Shown: positions 1-6,765, numbered from the stretch's first letter. The stretch: 7,945 nt of DNA from Thermoplasmata archaeon (GCA_021799755.1 JAJYZU010000046.1:1-7945); one strand, 5' to 3'. Numbers and translations are program-made. The notes: generated by a model from the letters alone, not told the origin.

Positions 1-977
1 GACTTTATAGCGATAAATACCCCCTATCGACCAGTCTAGCACGTCCATTGATGGCTGAACTGGCAGTAAAATACGCTCATGAAAACGCCTGCGGAGTAAT
101 TGTGCATGGCTCAACAGGAAAGGGAAATGACCAGGTCAGGTTTGAAGTCTCAATAAAAGCGCTGGATGACAGCATCAAGGTTGTTGCGCCGGTACGCGAG
201 ATGAACATGAACCGCGAGGAAGAAATCGAATATGCAATAAAAAAAGGTATAGATATACCGTATGGAGGAAAGTATTCAGTAGACGAAAATCTCTGGGGAA
301 GGTCTGTCGAGGGCTCCTATATTGAAGATATCAGCAAACCAGTTCCAGTTGATGCATACAGATGGGTTAAGCCTCTAGACGAGACAGCGGATTCACCCAA
401 AGAGGTCGCCATTTCTTATGAAAACGGGATACCATGCGCCATGAACGACAAGAAGATGCCACTCAAACCTCTTATTATAAAGTTGAACGAACTAGCCGGA
501 ATGCATGGGATTGGAGCAATTGATATGATAGAGGACAGGGTGGTCGGCATCAAGAGTCATGAGTTCTATGAGTGTCCTGCGGCGTTGACTATTATTGATG
601 GGCACAAGTATCTTGAGTCTGCAGTATTGAGCAAACGGGAACTGAAAGTCAAGAAATTTATCGATGAACAGTTTTCCGAGATGGTTTATGGCGGTTTATG
701 GCATGATCCTTTAATGGGACATATTTGCGAATTTGAGCAGAGCATGAATGAGCACGTTTCTGGAACCGTCCATCTGAAACTTTACAAAGGAAACATCATT
801 CATTCGGGAGTGGAAAGCGTAAACTCACTGTATGATCCAGCAACATCCACCTACGGCAAGAGACAGACATTTGACCAGAAAATGTCACCGGGTTTCATCT
901 ATGTATACGGAGCTTCAACAGTGGCATCTCGAAAAGCCCGTAATAAGCAATTTCGGGAAATCAGGCTGGAAGAGTGA
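1..977 (+). CDS. argG: Argininosuccinate synthase, 3' part (5' end cut by window edge)
   Basis: Ligates citrulline and aspartate with ATP to give argininosuccinate, the penultimate step of arginine synthesis, in the cytosol. The frame is open from base 3 and begins LYSDKYPLSTSLARPLMAE, a conserved internal family block, so the TTG/ATG near 48-51 are internal codons. 324 residues are visible. Family proteins are about 400 long, so roughly 75-80 N-terminal residues, including the ATP-binding P-loop, lie outside. Visible signatures are HGSTGKGNDQVRFE, APVRE, YSVDENLWGRSVEG, MHGIGAIDMIEDRVVGIKS, GGLWHDP and VHLKLYKGN. Two positions differ from the usual form: the common HGIGRID reads HGIGAID, and ENR reads EDR. 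The tail after GFIYVYG is basic and not recognisably conserved. argH follows directly, so the two probably share a transcript. Confidence 0.95.
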   Translation, partial: LYSDKYPLSTSLARPLMAELAVKYAHENACGVIVHGSTGKGNDQVRFEVSIKALDDSIKVVAPVREMNMNREEEIEYAIKKGIDIPYGGKYSVDENLWGRSVEGSYIEDISKPVPVDAYRWVKPLDETADSPKEVAISYENGIPCAMNDKKMPLKPLIIKLNELAGMHGIGAIDMIEDRVVGIKSHEFYECPAALTIIDGHKYLESAVLSKRELKVKKFIDEQFSEMVYGGLWHDPLMGHICEFEQSMNEHVSGTVHLKLYKGNIIHSGVESVNSLYDPATSTYGKRQTFDQKMSPGFIYVYGASTVASRKARNKQFREIRLEE

Positions 978-981
978 CAAT

Positions 982-2319
982 CTGTCAAAGATCTGGGAAG
1001 GAGGAGGGACTGAAGTCTCAGGCAGTTATCTCGCAGATGTGATGACGGACGAAGATGCCGCAATAGATTCAACACTGCTTGATTATGAGGTAATCAATCT
1101 TATAGCCTTCCATGTCGATCTTAAGAAGAGAAGAATAATCAAAGAGGAGGAGAGCGATTCGATACTCTCGGCTCTCTGTTCATATCTGGGAAAGAAGATC
1201 AGGGTTGATCCTGAGGAAGAGGACATTCATGCTTATTTGGAAAACAGGATCCGTGAAGCAATTTGGAAGAGTGCCGAGAACCTCCGTTTATTTCTATCTA
1301 GAAACGAGCAGAGTCAGTGCAATCTCAGATCCTTCTATGTAGAGCACCTGTTAGTTTTAGCGGAAACACTGCTCAAAGGATCCAAAGAATTGAGAAATAT
1401 TTCGATCAGCTCTGAGGGAAAAATCCCGGGTTTCACTCACTGGAGGCAGGCTATGCCAATTGCTATATCCACTTACTACGACTACATATCAAGGATTTTA
1501 TTGGATCTTTCGAAAGACGCCTTCTTGCTAATTAGAAAGTTCAGGAACTTTTCGCCTTTTGGCATGGGATCAGGATTCGGCAGTTTTTCTCCCGTCTCCT
1601 TCGATGACATCGCAAGAGATCTGGGATTTGAAAACGGACCAGGCAACCCGGTGGCGGCATCATTTTACCGTGGTATTGATGATTTGGAAGTATTGTCCCT
1701 TATTTCAAGAATAATGGTATTTTATTCAAGGATCTGCTCGGATCTGATCATTTACTCTTCTGGAAGCAATCCGGGTCTCATATTGCCGGCTGGGTTTCTA
1801 ACTGGCAGTTCACTGATGCCAAACAAGCACAATCCCGACTTTCTTGAAATGGTCCAGGGTTATGCCTCACAGATAATTGCGGATACTGTCGCCATTTCCG
1901 GAATGATCGCAAACAGGAATACCGGTTATCATAGAGAGTTCCAGATTTCGAAGGACAAAACCGTGAGAGATCTTCTATTAATTGAAAAAATCGCTGGATA
2001 CATGCTGCAACTTTTGGTCGAAATGAAATTTGATCCGGTCAGATCATCTTCTTGCATAGAAAACGGATCTTACTCATCATATGAGGCTTATAAAAAATTT
2101 GAAAAAACCGGAAAATGGAAACATTCATACAAAATGGTTGGCGGGGCGGTCAGATCAGGCGAATTATTTTCCGAGTACGAACCCGTGGCATATCAAAGCG
2201 TAAGCTTGCATGAAATTACAGAATATGAAAGCCAGATCTCAGCAATCAAGAATGAATGGTTCGGGCCGAGAAACAGGCTTATTGAGTATGCAAAAACATC
2301 TCTTGCTAATCACGAGTAA
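982..2319 (+). CDS. argH: Argininosuccinate lyase, divergent type; start uncertain
   Basis: Splits argininosuccinate into arginine and fumarate; member of the fumarase/aspartase superfamily. Counting from base 982 (445 aa; family about 455), family blocks appear in order: KIWEGGG at 3-9 (usual KLWGGRF), EDIH at 80-83, SRNEQ at 106-110 (usual SRNDQ), GFTHWRQAMP at 150-159 with the conserved Thr-His, the signature GSSLMPNKHNPD at 275-286 carrying the catalytic serine, and GYHREFQ at 315-321. The start is a problem. The family N-terminus falls at 982, a CTG, with a partial GAGTGA Shine-Dalgarno-like stretch just upstream. The nearest in-frame ATG upstream (901) would overlap argG by 77 nt, and the frame stays open to an ATG at 832. 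GTG 1039 or ATG 1042 would delete conserved residues. The frame ends 11 nt before the convergent DUF72 gene. Function is secure; the start is not. Confidence 0.9.
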   Translation: MSKIWEGGGTEVSGSYLADVMTDEDAAIDSTLLDYEVINLIAFHVDLKKRRIIKEEESDSILSALCSYLGKKIRVDPEEEDIHAYLENRIREAIWKSAENLRLFLSRNEQSQCNLRSFYVEHLLVLAETLLKGSKELRNISISSEGKIPGFTHWRQAMPIAISTYYDYISRILLDLSKDAFLLIRKFRNFSPFGMGSGFGSFSPVSFDDIARDLGFENGPGNPVAASFYRGIDDLEVLSLISRIMVFYSRICSDLIIYSSGSNPGLILPAGFLTGSSLMPNKHNPDFLEMVQGYASQIIADTVAISGMIANRNTGYHREFQISKDKTVRDLLLIEKIAGYMLQLLVEMKFDPVRSSSCIENGSYSSYEAYKKFEKTGKWKHSYKMVGGAVRSGELFSEYEPVAYQSVSLHEITEYESQISAIKNEWFGPRNRLIEYAKTSLANHE

Positions 2320-2330
2320 ATTTTCTGATT

Positions 2331-3155
2331 CTAACCCCATCCGCTGAATAATGATCTACCTGCATCAGGTCTGTCTTTCTTAAAAATGCTATCCCAGTTG
2401 ATGGGTTGCAATCCGATGGCTGATCTGAAGGCGTTCACTGTTGCTGGGCTGAAACCCTGAAAATGATTGTTTACAAAAACAACAAAATCCATTATTTCTT
2501 CAAGGCTTTCCTTGATCTTATCGGCCCAAGCTTCGATCCTGTCATGACGATCAAATTTTACTTGTCCAAATTCATTCTCCTTTATTGATCTATCTCCGAC
2601 CAAGCGGAGATATATACTATCAGAGGTCAGCAGCGATTGATCTCGTATGAACGGTCCATCTGACCACGCTACCACCAAGTCCCTGGCAGTTATACAGGAG
2701 ATGATAGATTCATTAAACCATGAGTAGTCCCTGAATTCAAGCGCGAACCTATATCCTCCAGGAAGTAAATTCAGAATCTTCCGTAATTTCTCTGCACCGA
2801 AGGGATACTTGAAAGAAGAGGGAAATTGAATGAGCACCGGACCTAATTTCTTCTTCAATGGATCAATTGAACTGAGAAATTTCTGAATCGTCACTTCTAA
2901 ACTATTTCCCCTGTTAACATGAGTGATTTCCTGTGGGAATTTAGGACAAAATGTAAAATTTTCCGGAGTGGATTTATACCATCTTTCCACAGTTTCGAGA
3001 GAAGGTATTCCGTAAAATGTTGAATCTATTTCAACGGCATCAAAAACTTTGGCATACAACCGAAGATACTCTTCCGGGCGGGTACCTGGTGGATAGAATG
3101 GACCGACCCACTGTTTGTAACTCCAGCCTGAACAGCCAATTTTCCCAACCTTCAT
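2331..3155 (-). CDS. DUF72 (YecE-like) family protein
   Basis: A 274-residue protein of the DUF72 family, which has a TIM-barrel-like fold and no settled biochemical role. Family motifs are clear: an N-terminal GCSGWSYKQWVGPFYPPG (residues 7-24), VEIDSTFYGIP (41-51), a Trp-rich stretch ending CPKFPQEITH, the central LGPVLIQFPSSF, ALEFRDYSWF, an SIYLRLVGD strand, and the C-terminal VNNHFQGFSPATVNAF block that matches the usual NN-x-x-x-G-x-A/S motif. Length is close to the family norm, so the gene looks intact. The ATG at 3155 begins just before the first conserved block, and a weak TATA-like element lies about 29 nt upstream. It converges with argH and diverges from the DUF202 gene, so it is probably transcribed alone. 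No signal peptide or membrane segment is seen, so it is presumably cytosolic. Confidence 0.9.
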   Translation of the reverse strand: MKVGKIGCSGWSYKQWVGPFYPPGTRPEEYLRLYAKVFDAVEIDSTFYGIPSLETVERWYKSTPENFTFCPKFPQEITHVNRGNSLEVTIQKFLSSIDPLKKKLGPVLIQFPSSFKYPFGAEKLRKILNLLPGGYRFALEFRDYSWFNESIISCITARDLVVAWSDGPFIRDQSLLTSDSIYLRLVGDRSIKENEFGQVKFDRHDRIEAWADKIKESLEEIMDFVVFVNNHFQGFSPATVNAFRSAIGLQPINWDSIFKKDRPDAGRSLFSGWG

Positions 3156-3181
3156 TTAGAATGCTTAATAGGTGAAACCAG

Positions 3182-3187
3182 ATAAAG
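3182..3187 (-). promoter_or_regulatory. Weak TATA-like box for the DUF72 gene
   Basis: Read on the minus strand this is CTTTAT within TTCTTTATCTGG. Its centre lies about 29 nt upstream of the ATG at 3155. The usual archaeal TATA-to-start distance is about 26 nt, so the transcript would have only a few untranslated bases. The match is poor, and it is proposed mainly on spacing. Confidence 0.35.
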
Positions 3188-3238
3188 AATTTCAATCTAA
3201 AATCTGAGAATCCAGGTTCAGGTGTTACTTCTTGTTTC

Positions 3239-3246
3239 TTATATAT
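3239..3246 (+). promoter_or_regulatory. TATA box for the DUF202 gene
   Basis: The sequence TTATATAT follows a pyrimidine-rich stretch. Its centre is 25-26 nt upstream of the TTG at 3268, the standard archaeal TATA-to-start distance. This predicts transcription beginning at or next to the TTG, giving a leaderless message, and so supports the TTG as the start rather than the internal ATG at 3307. Confidence 0.65.
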
Positions 3247-3267
3247 CATTAAAGCATTTCACAATAC

Positions 3268-3636
3268 TTGACTGGAGATTCACGAACGCCTGCACCAACC
3301 GATTACATGGCCAACGAAAGAACCTATCTTGCATGGATCAGGACAGGAATAACTGTGATCGCGCTTGGATTCGTGGTGGCAAAATTCGGAATAATTATAA
3401 GGGAACTTGTCCCAAACGCTCCTTCCACTTCATATCATCTCTCATCTGAGATTGGGATAATTCTCGTGATAATTGGCGGTGGAATGCAGCTCCTTGCGCT
3501 GAGAAGCTTTTTCAGGAACAAAAAAAATATCGACATGGGCAGGTACATTCCTTCCACAATTCCTGAGGCGCTCGCAGGGATTCTTTCTGTTGTAATAGCA
3601 ATTCTCGTGGTTGTCTACATGGTGATTACGCTCTGA
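3268..3636 (+). CDS. DUF202 (YidH-like) small membrane protein
   Basis: A 122-residue inner-membrane protein of the DUF202 family, whose molecular function is unknown. The family hallmark ANERTYLAWIRTG lies at residues 15-27, just before the first membrane helix (about 26-45, with GFVVAKFG). Two more hydrophobic helices follow at about 60-78 (IGIILVIIGGGMQLLAL) and 101-121. A basic loop (RNKKN) separates the second and third. Three helices and this length are typical. The start is taken as TTG 3268 because a good TATA box sits 26 nt upstream and a stop codon closes the frame at 3250-3252. The alternative ATG 3307 (M14) would begin directly at the family motif and drop the 13-residue N-terminal arm. 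It stands alone, divergent from the DUF72 gene and 153 nt before the next gene. Confidence 0.85.
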   Translation: MTGDSRTPAPTDYMANERTYLAWIRTGITVIALGFVVAKFGIIIRELVPNAPSTSYHLSSEIGIILVIIGGGMQLLALRSFFRNKKNIDMGRYIPSTIPEALAGILSVVIAILVVVYMVITL

Positions 3637-3645
3637 TCCCGCGGA

Positions 3646-3659
3646 TATCATTTATGATA
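3646..3659. repeat. Short perfect inverted repeat (TATCAT-TT-ATGATA)
   Basis: Two 6-nt arms separated by TT begin 10 nt after the DUF202 stop codon. It could be a weak hairpin at the 3' end of that message or a protein-binding site. The arms are short and AT-rich, so chance is a real possibility. The rest of the gap up to the next promoter (3660-3760) holds only scattered AT-rich stretches and no gene I can support. Confidence 0.3.
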
Positions 3660-3760
3660 AATTTAATCCCCAACCAGAAAGAAATTTATGACCGCAAGAA
3701 GGTTCAATAATAAAGGCCGTTCCTGAACTGTCATTGCCTGGTATGATAGTTGGATCACTT

Positions 3761-3768
3761 TTTAATAT
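3761..3768 (+). promoter_or_regulatory. TATA box for the unrecognised gene at 3790
   Basis: TTTAATAT preceded by a short T-run. Its centre is about 26 nt upstream of the ATG at 3790, which predicts a leaderless message starting at that ATG. The ATG at 3778 is only about 13 nt from the box and would lie upstream of the predicted transcription start. Confidence 0.5.
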
Positions 3769-3783
3769 GTCATACATATGGCA
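3768..3783. promoter_or_regulatory. Imperfect inverted repeat downstream of a TATA box, possible operator
   Basis: TGTCATA-CA-TATGGCA: two 7-nt arms with one mismatch and a 2-nt spacer. It directly abuts the TATA box and ends 6 nt before the ATG at 3790. A protein bound here would block transcription initiation. Its spacing (7+2+7) equals that of the repeat in front of the ZIP gene at 7601-7616, but the sequence differs. Confidence 0.35.
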
Positions 3784-3789
3784 CATCAC

Positions 3790-4713
3790 ATGCTCTATCA
3801 TGATGTAGAAGGGAAACTGGATATGAGAATGAGTATTTCCGTCGAACAGAAGCATTCCCTCATTTCCGTGATCAGCCGGGACTATCATTATATCCCACTG
3901 CACATTGATACATTTGACGGGCGTTCCTCCATCGACCTTTTTCTTGAATCCGGCGGATCGCGTCAGATTGAGAGCATTGCTGCAAACTACACCGTGCTCC
4001 GGATGGATGGTGTTATTATCGTCAGGCTGGATGTAGAGGAAATTCAGGATATCTCAGCTGCTGTGCGTGACCTTCTATTACTTGACACGGTCTGTCCGAG
4101 TGGGTTTTTCCTTGAAAGGGGAACAATAAAAGCTGACTTCAGGTTTCACCGTTCTGATCTGCCTAAAGTTTCAGAAATTATTTCTAAAACCATATTGCAT
4201 GAAAACAACTTGAAGCTTACGGATTTGGGGAAAGGGGGAGGTGCCATTGCAGCATTAAATCAGATGAATGATAGAGTTAGACTATCTGTCGTGTCATATG
4301 AGGTTGAATGGAACCCTGGAGCCGATTCAGGGGTCTCTGATAATATTATTTTCGATGCAAAATCCCTATCGTTTGAAAACAATGAAATTGAGGCCATGGT
4401 CCTTTATGGCAATGCAAGCAAAGAGAGAAAATTCGGGCGGGCCGTCTCGGTTGAAGAAGGCTTATATACAACAAAAATTGACTCAGACTTTGTGAAAGAT
4501 GTATGGATGAGATGCAACGAGAAGCACATTCCAAGGGGCGCAGTCATCGCGAAACCATCAAGCGGTAAAATCCAGATACACACATTCCTTCCCTCTTCAC
4601 TGGTAAACCAGTATATCGAAACTCTCTTTAAAGCAGCGAAAGACAGGAACAGGAATGATGTTGTTCTAACCGGTTCTCGTGCATATGACAGCTCCGTATG
4701 GGAATTTATCTGA
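3790..4713 (+). CDS. Hypothetical protein, unrecognised, about 307 aa
   Basis: I do not recognise this protein. The start is taken as ATG 3790 from the TATA spacing; ATG 3778 (four codons upstream) and ATG 3823 are alternatives. It appears soluble: no signal peptide, membrane helix, zinc-finger cysteine set or nucleotide-binding loop is visible. Hydrophobic strands alternate with amphipathic helices. One stretch (about residues 109-146, ERGTIKADFRFHRSDL then a helix then NNLKLTDLGKGGG) has a strand-helix-strand pattern like small sensor or ferredoxin-like domains. That pattern loosely recalls the input regions of archaeal HTH_10/bacterio-opsin-activator regulators, but no C-terminal helix-turn-helix is seen, so this is only a guess. 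It seems to be a single-gene unit that converges with the phosphatase gene (26-nt gap). A repeat in its promoter suggests regulation. That it is a real gene is well supported by the long open frame and promoter; its function is open. Confidence 0.8.
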   Translation: MLYHDVEGKLDMRMSISVEQKHSLISVISRDYHYIPLHIDTFDGRSSIDLFLESGGSRQIESIAANYTVLRMDGVIIVRLDVEEIQDISAAVRDLLLLDTVCPSGFFLERGTIKADFRFHRSDLPKVSEIISKTILHENNLKLTDLGKGGGAIAALNQMNDRVRLSVVSYEVEWNPGADSGVSDNIIFDAKSLSFENNEIEAMVLYGNASKERKFGRAVSVEEGLYTTKIDSDFVKDVWMRCNEKHIPRGAVIAKPSSGKIQIHTFLPSSLVNQYIETLFKAAKDRNRNDVVLTGSRAYDSSVWEFI

Positions 4714-4739
4714 TCCAAAACCGGGTACTTTCAGCTTTA

Positions 4740-5195
4740 TTATCGGGATTCATTGTGTTTTATGATCATATATTTCATTCCGAGCCTCCGAGCCATTTCG
4801 CCGTCGACATCATCCCTGTCTCCGACCACGAAGGAGGAATTGAGGTCAATATCCAGATCCTTGGCCGCCTGCAAGAGTAGTCCAGTGCCGGGTTTTCTGC
4901 ACAGGCATTCCTCATCTGGTCTGTGAGGGCAGTGATAAACAGCGTCCACCTTTGCACCCGCACGCTCCAGCTCCTTTAGTAAAGCACTGTTGAATTTTTC
5001 AAATTCCGCTTCAGAAAAATATCCCCTGTTGATTCCAGATTGATTTGTCACAATGACTATCAGGAAGCCCCTTTTCCTGAAGTCTTTAATTATGTCCACC
5101 GCATCGTCATAAATTCTGAGATCTTTGGGATCCCTGCAGTACGGGCAGTCATGGTTTATTGTCCCATCCCGGTCAATAAAAAGAGCCTTGTTCAT
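4740..5195 (-). CDS. HAD-family phosphatase, GmhB / HisB-N type
   Basis: A 151-residue haloacid-dehalogenase phosphatase of the subgroup holding D-glycero-D-manno-heptose-1,7-bisphosphate 7-phosphatase (GmhB) and the histidinol-phosphatase domain of HisB. Motif I FIDRDGT has the nucleophile and acid pair Asp8/Asp10. Motif II is IVTNQSG (48-54). The subgroup's zinc loop has Cys89, His91, Cys97 and Cys99, followed by CRKP with the motif III lysine (101). Motif IV is VGDRDDVDG (124-132). Length is normal for the stand-alone enzyme, so it is probably intact and active. Sequence alone does not separate heptose bisphosphate from histidinol phosphate or another sugar phosphate. It is the last gene of the ABC exporter operon, 18 nt after the permease. 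ATG 5195 is preferred over GTG 5207 because a GAGGTG ribosome site overlaps that GTG. Confidence 0.88.
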   Translation of the reverse strand: MNKALFIDRDGTINHDCPYCRDPKDLRIYDDAVDIIKDFRKRGFLIVIVTNQSGINRGYFSEAEFEKFNSALLKELERAGAKVDAVYHCPHRPDEECLCRKPGTGLLLQAAKDLDIDLNSSFVVGDRDDVDGEMARRLGMKYMIIKHNESR

Positions 5196-5204
5196 AAAGG
5201 TCCC

Positions 5205-5210
5205 CACCTC
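5205..5210 (-). promoter_or_regulatory. Ribosome binding site that fixes the phosphatase start
   Basis: GAGGTG on the minus strand, 9 nt upstream of the ATG at 5195. It matches the archaeal 16S tail complement. Because it covers the upstream GTG at 5207, that GTG is unlikely to be the initiation codon. An internal Shine-Dalgarno site also suggests translation from a polycistronic message. Confidence 0.65.
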
Positions 5211-5213
5211 GGA

Positions 5214-5936
5214 TCAATTTTCTCTCCACCTTGTGAAGAAGCGGGCTAGTACGAAAAATACGATGCTCTCTACAATCATTATTGGAATCATTACATACAT
5301 AATAGGCTCAAAACCAAAGAATCCCTGTGCAAGCACGGCAGCAGGCGTAGTCGGTGAAACTGACAGTATGTATATTATGTATTTTGGCAAATCAGTGTAT
5401 GGATAGAAAGTTGGCGGCAGGACAGTCAGGACGACAGACATTATTGCAGATATCCCCCAGACATTCCTGATATGGTTCACGGCACCTCCGATTGTCATCG
5501 AAAGCCCTGCGGTACTGATCGTCAATAGGACAAGGAGAAGTATCAGGGCAATTATGGATTCGATCGTGAAGATGTGAATAAGGGCACCTATGATAGCATA
5601 CAGGATTATACCCGGCATTGAGAAAATTAGGTAGCTAAGCGTCAGGCCAAGTATGTAGTCTGTTGGTGATATCGAGGTTGCAACAAAGAGATCCTGTATC
5701 CTGAGCTGAATTCTCAAAAAGGCTGCATCGGCAACGCTTGCGAAACTGACGGACGCTACCAGGCCGAGAAAACCTCCAACAACCGCATATCGTATCAACA
5801 CCCCATGGCTGATTATGTATATCAGGAAAAGCAGAGTAAGCGGGGAGCTTAGAGATGCAATGACATACGAAGGACCCCTCTTTATCGTCCTGAAACCGTA
5901 GTACCAGGCGAAGGCGAGCGAAAACCTAAGGTTCAA
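5214..5936 (-). CDS. ABC-2 type transporter permease
   Basis: Membrane subunit (240 aa) of an ABC-2 exporter, partner of the ATPase encoded just upstream. About six hydrophobic segments are visible, near residues 24-44, 49-72, 97-119, 124-146, 158-176 and 211-231. A charged cytosolic loop lies at about 74-85 (LRIQLRIQDLFVATSISPTDYILG), the usual coupling-helix region after the second membrane segment. The end of segment five carries VLPPTFYPYTDLPKYIIYI and then SPTTPAAVLAQ, which matches the conserved ABC-2 pattern of a Pro-rich turn, 'LP', an aromatic and 'SP'. The TTG start at 5936 is supported by a GGGGTGA site three bases upstream. The gene overlaps the ATPase end by 11 nt, so translation is probably coupled. 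The exported substrate cannot be deduced; drugs, lipids and glycan precursors are known for the family. Confidence 0.88.
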   Translation of the reverse strand: MNLRFSLAFAWYYGFRTIKRGPSYVIASLSSPLTLLFLIYIISHGVLIRYAVVGGFLGLVASVSFASVADAAFLRIQLRIQDLFVATSISPTDYILGLTLSYLIFSMPGIILYAIIGALIHIFTIESIIALILLLVLLTISTAGLSMTIGGAVNHIRNVWGISAIMSVVLTVLPPTFYPYTDLPKYIIYILSVSPTTPAAVLAQGFFGFEPIMYVMIPIMIVESIVFFVLARFFTRWREN

Positions 5937-6765
5937 GGTTCACCCCTCTCAGGACGAAAAGGTCATCCAGGGTTATTCTTCGCACGTTATATCCATTTCT
6001 GATATAGTTTTCGGCGTCTTCCTGGTTGACGTATTTCACATAGGTCCTGCCAATCTGGTAATCACCGGAATCGGGTTTGAGACTCTCAACCCTGACCTTG
6101 CCCTCGAACTTGTGGAGCAGGTCCCTCACGGAGCCCTTTTCAAGTATTTCGCCCGACTCAACAAGAACAACCTCTTCTGCAAGTTCCTGTGCTTCTTCCA
6201 TGTAGTGGGTTGTCAGAACAATATTTCCAGAAAGATTCTTGATAGCAGACCAAACCTCAAACCTGGAAACCGGGTCAAGTCCCGTAGTCGGCTCATCCAG
6301 GAATGTAATATCTGCGTTAGCTGCAAGAGCCATTGCAACAAACACCTTCCTCTTCATTCCTCCGGAAAGCGTGTCAGACGGCTTGTTTCTTGCATCATAC
6401 ATTTCCAGTTCTCGGAGGGCCTTCAAAGCCTCCTCGTTTGCCTGCAACACAGAGAAACCTCTAGCAATGAGATAGAGCTTCAAGTGCTCTATTGGAGTTA
6501 ATACACCCAGGGTCGAAGCTTCCTGCGGTATGCTTACTATCTTCTTTCTTATCTTGTCAGGCTGCTTCATTATGTCGAAACCCGCAACACTGGCAGTACC
6601 GGAAGAGGGCTTCAGCTGTGTTGACAGAATCCTGAGGAGAGTAGTCTTACCGGCTCCATTGCGTCCAATAAACGAGACAAGTTTCTTATCAATGTTAAGG
6701 GTGACAGAGTTGAGTGCTTTGACCCCATCTTTATACGTCTTCGAGAGGTTCTGAGTACTTATCAT
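5926..6765 (-). CDS. ABC transporter ATP-binding protein (DrrA/CcmA-like)
   Basis: Cytosolic ATPase subunit (279 aa) that powers the ABC-2 permease. All nucleotide-binding motifs are intact: Walker A GRNGAGKT at 34-41, Q-loop glutamine 81 (SIPQEAS), signature LSGGMKRK at 133-140, Walker B ITFLDE at 153-158 followed by the D-loop TTGLDP, and switch histidine 187 (TTHYMEEA). The region after about residue 215 is a short C-terminal extension as found in DrrA/NatA-type exporter ATPases. The ATG at 6765 starts at the conserved N-terminal strand (ISTQNLSKTYKDGVKALNSV), with a TATA box about 33 nt upstream. It is the first gene of a three-gene unit with the permease and a GmhB-type phosphatase. The ZIP gene ends 79 nt upstream on the same strand, but a separate promoter lies in that gap. 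Confidence 0.93.
   Translation of the reverse strand: MISTQNLSKTYKDGVKALNSVTLNIDKKLVSFIGRNGAGKTTLLRILSTQLKPSSGTASVAGFDIMKQPDKIRKKIVSIPQEASTLGVLTPIEHLKLYLIARGFSVLQANEEALKALRELEMYDARNKPSDTLSGGMKRKVFVAMALAANADITFLDEPTTGLDPVSRFEVWSAIKNLSGNIVLTTHYMEEAQELAEEVVLVESGEILEKGSVRDLLHKFEGKVRVESLKPDSGDYQIGRTYVKYVNQEDAENYIRNGYNVRRITLDDLFVLRGVNLEP
5940..5946 (-). promoter_or_regulatory. Ribosome binding site supporting a TTG start
   Basis: GGGGTGA on the minus strand, lying inside the last codons of the ATPase gene and ending three bases before the TTG at 5936. It supports the otherwise weak TTG as the permease start and suggests translational coupling across the 11-nt overlap. Confidence 0.55.

Noticed and set aside
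48..50. TTG at 48 as the start of argG
   Set aside because: The frame continues open to the window edge and encodes the conserved YPLSTSLARPL block upstream, so the gene is simply cut.
832..900. ATG 832 as the start of argH
   Set aside because: It would overlap argG by 146 nt and add about 50 residues with no likeness to the family's N-terminus.
974..1030. GTG overlapping the argG stop (GTGA) as a coupled start
   Set aside because: It is in a different frame from argH and gives a short peptide with no family likeness.
3688..3726. Twelve-codon ORF after an AT-rich TATA-like stretch, possible leader peptide
   Set aside because: Too short to judge, no coupling to the next gene, and no attenuation-type structure seen.
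3704..3730. GTTCA...TGAAC possible hairpin in the gap before 3790
   Set aside because: Five-base arms with a loop of about 17 nt are weak and expected by chance.
3652..3903. Minus-strand open frame of 83 codons
   Set aside because: It overlaps the promoter and 5' end of the + strand gene, with no recognisable motif or ribosome site.
4404..4718. Minus-strand open frame of 104 codons opposite the unrecognised gene
   Set aside because: It lies wholly antisense to a longer frame with a good promoter; its composition looks like a shadow frame.
6112..6501. Plus-strand open frame of 129 codons opposite the ABC ATPase
   Set aside because: Antisense to the Walker B/signature region of a clear ABC ATPase; no independent evidence.
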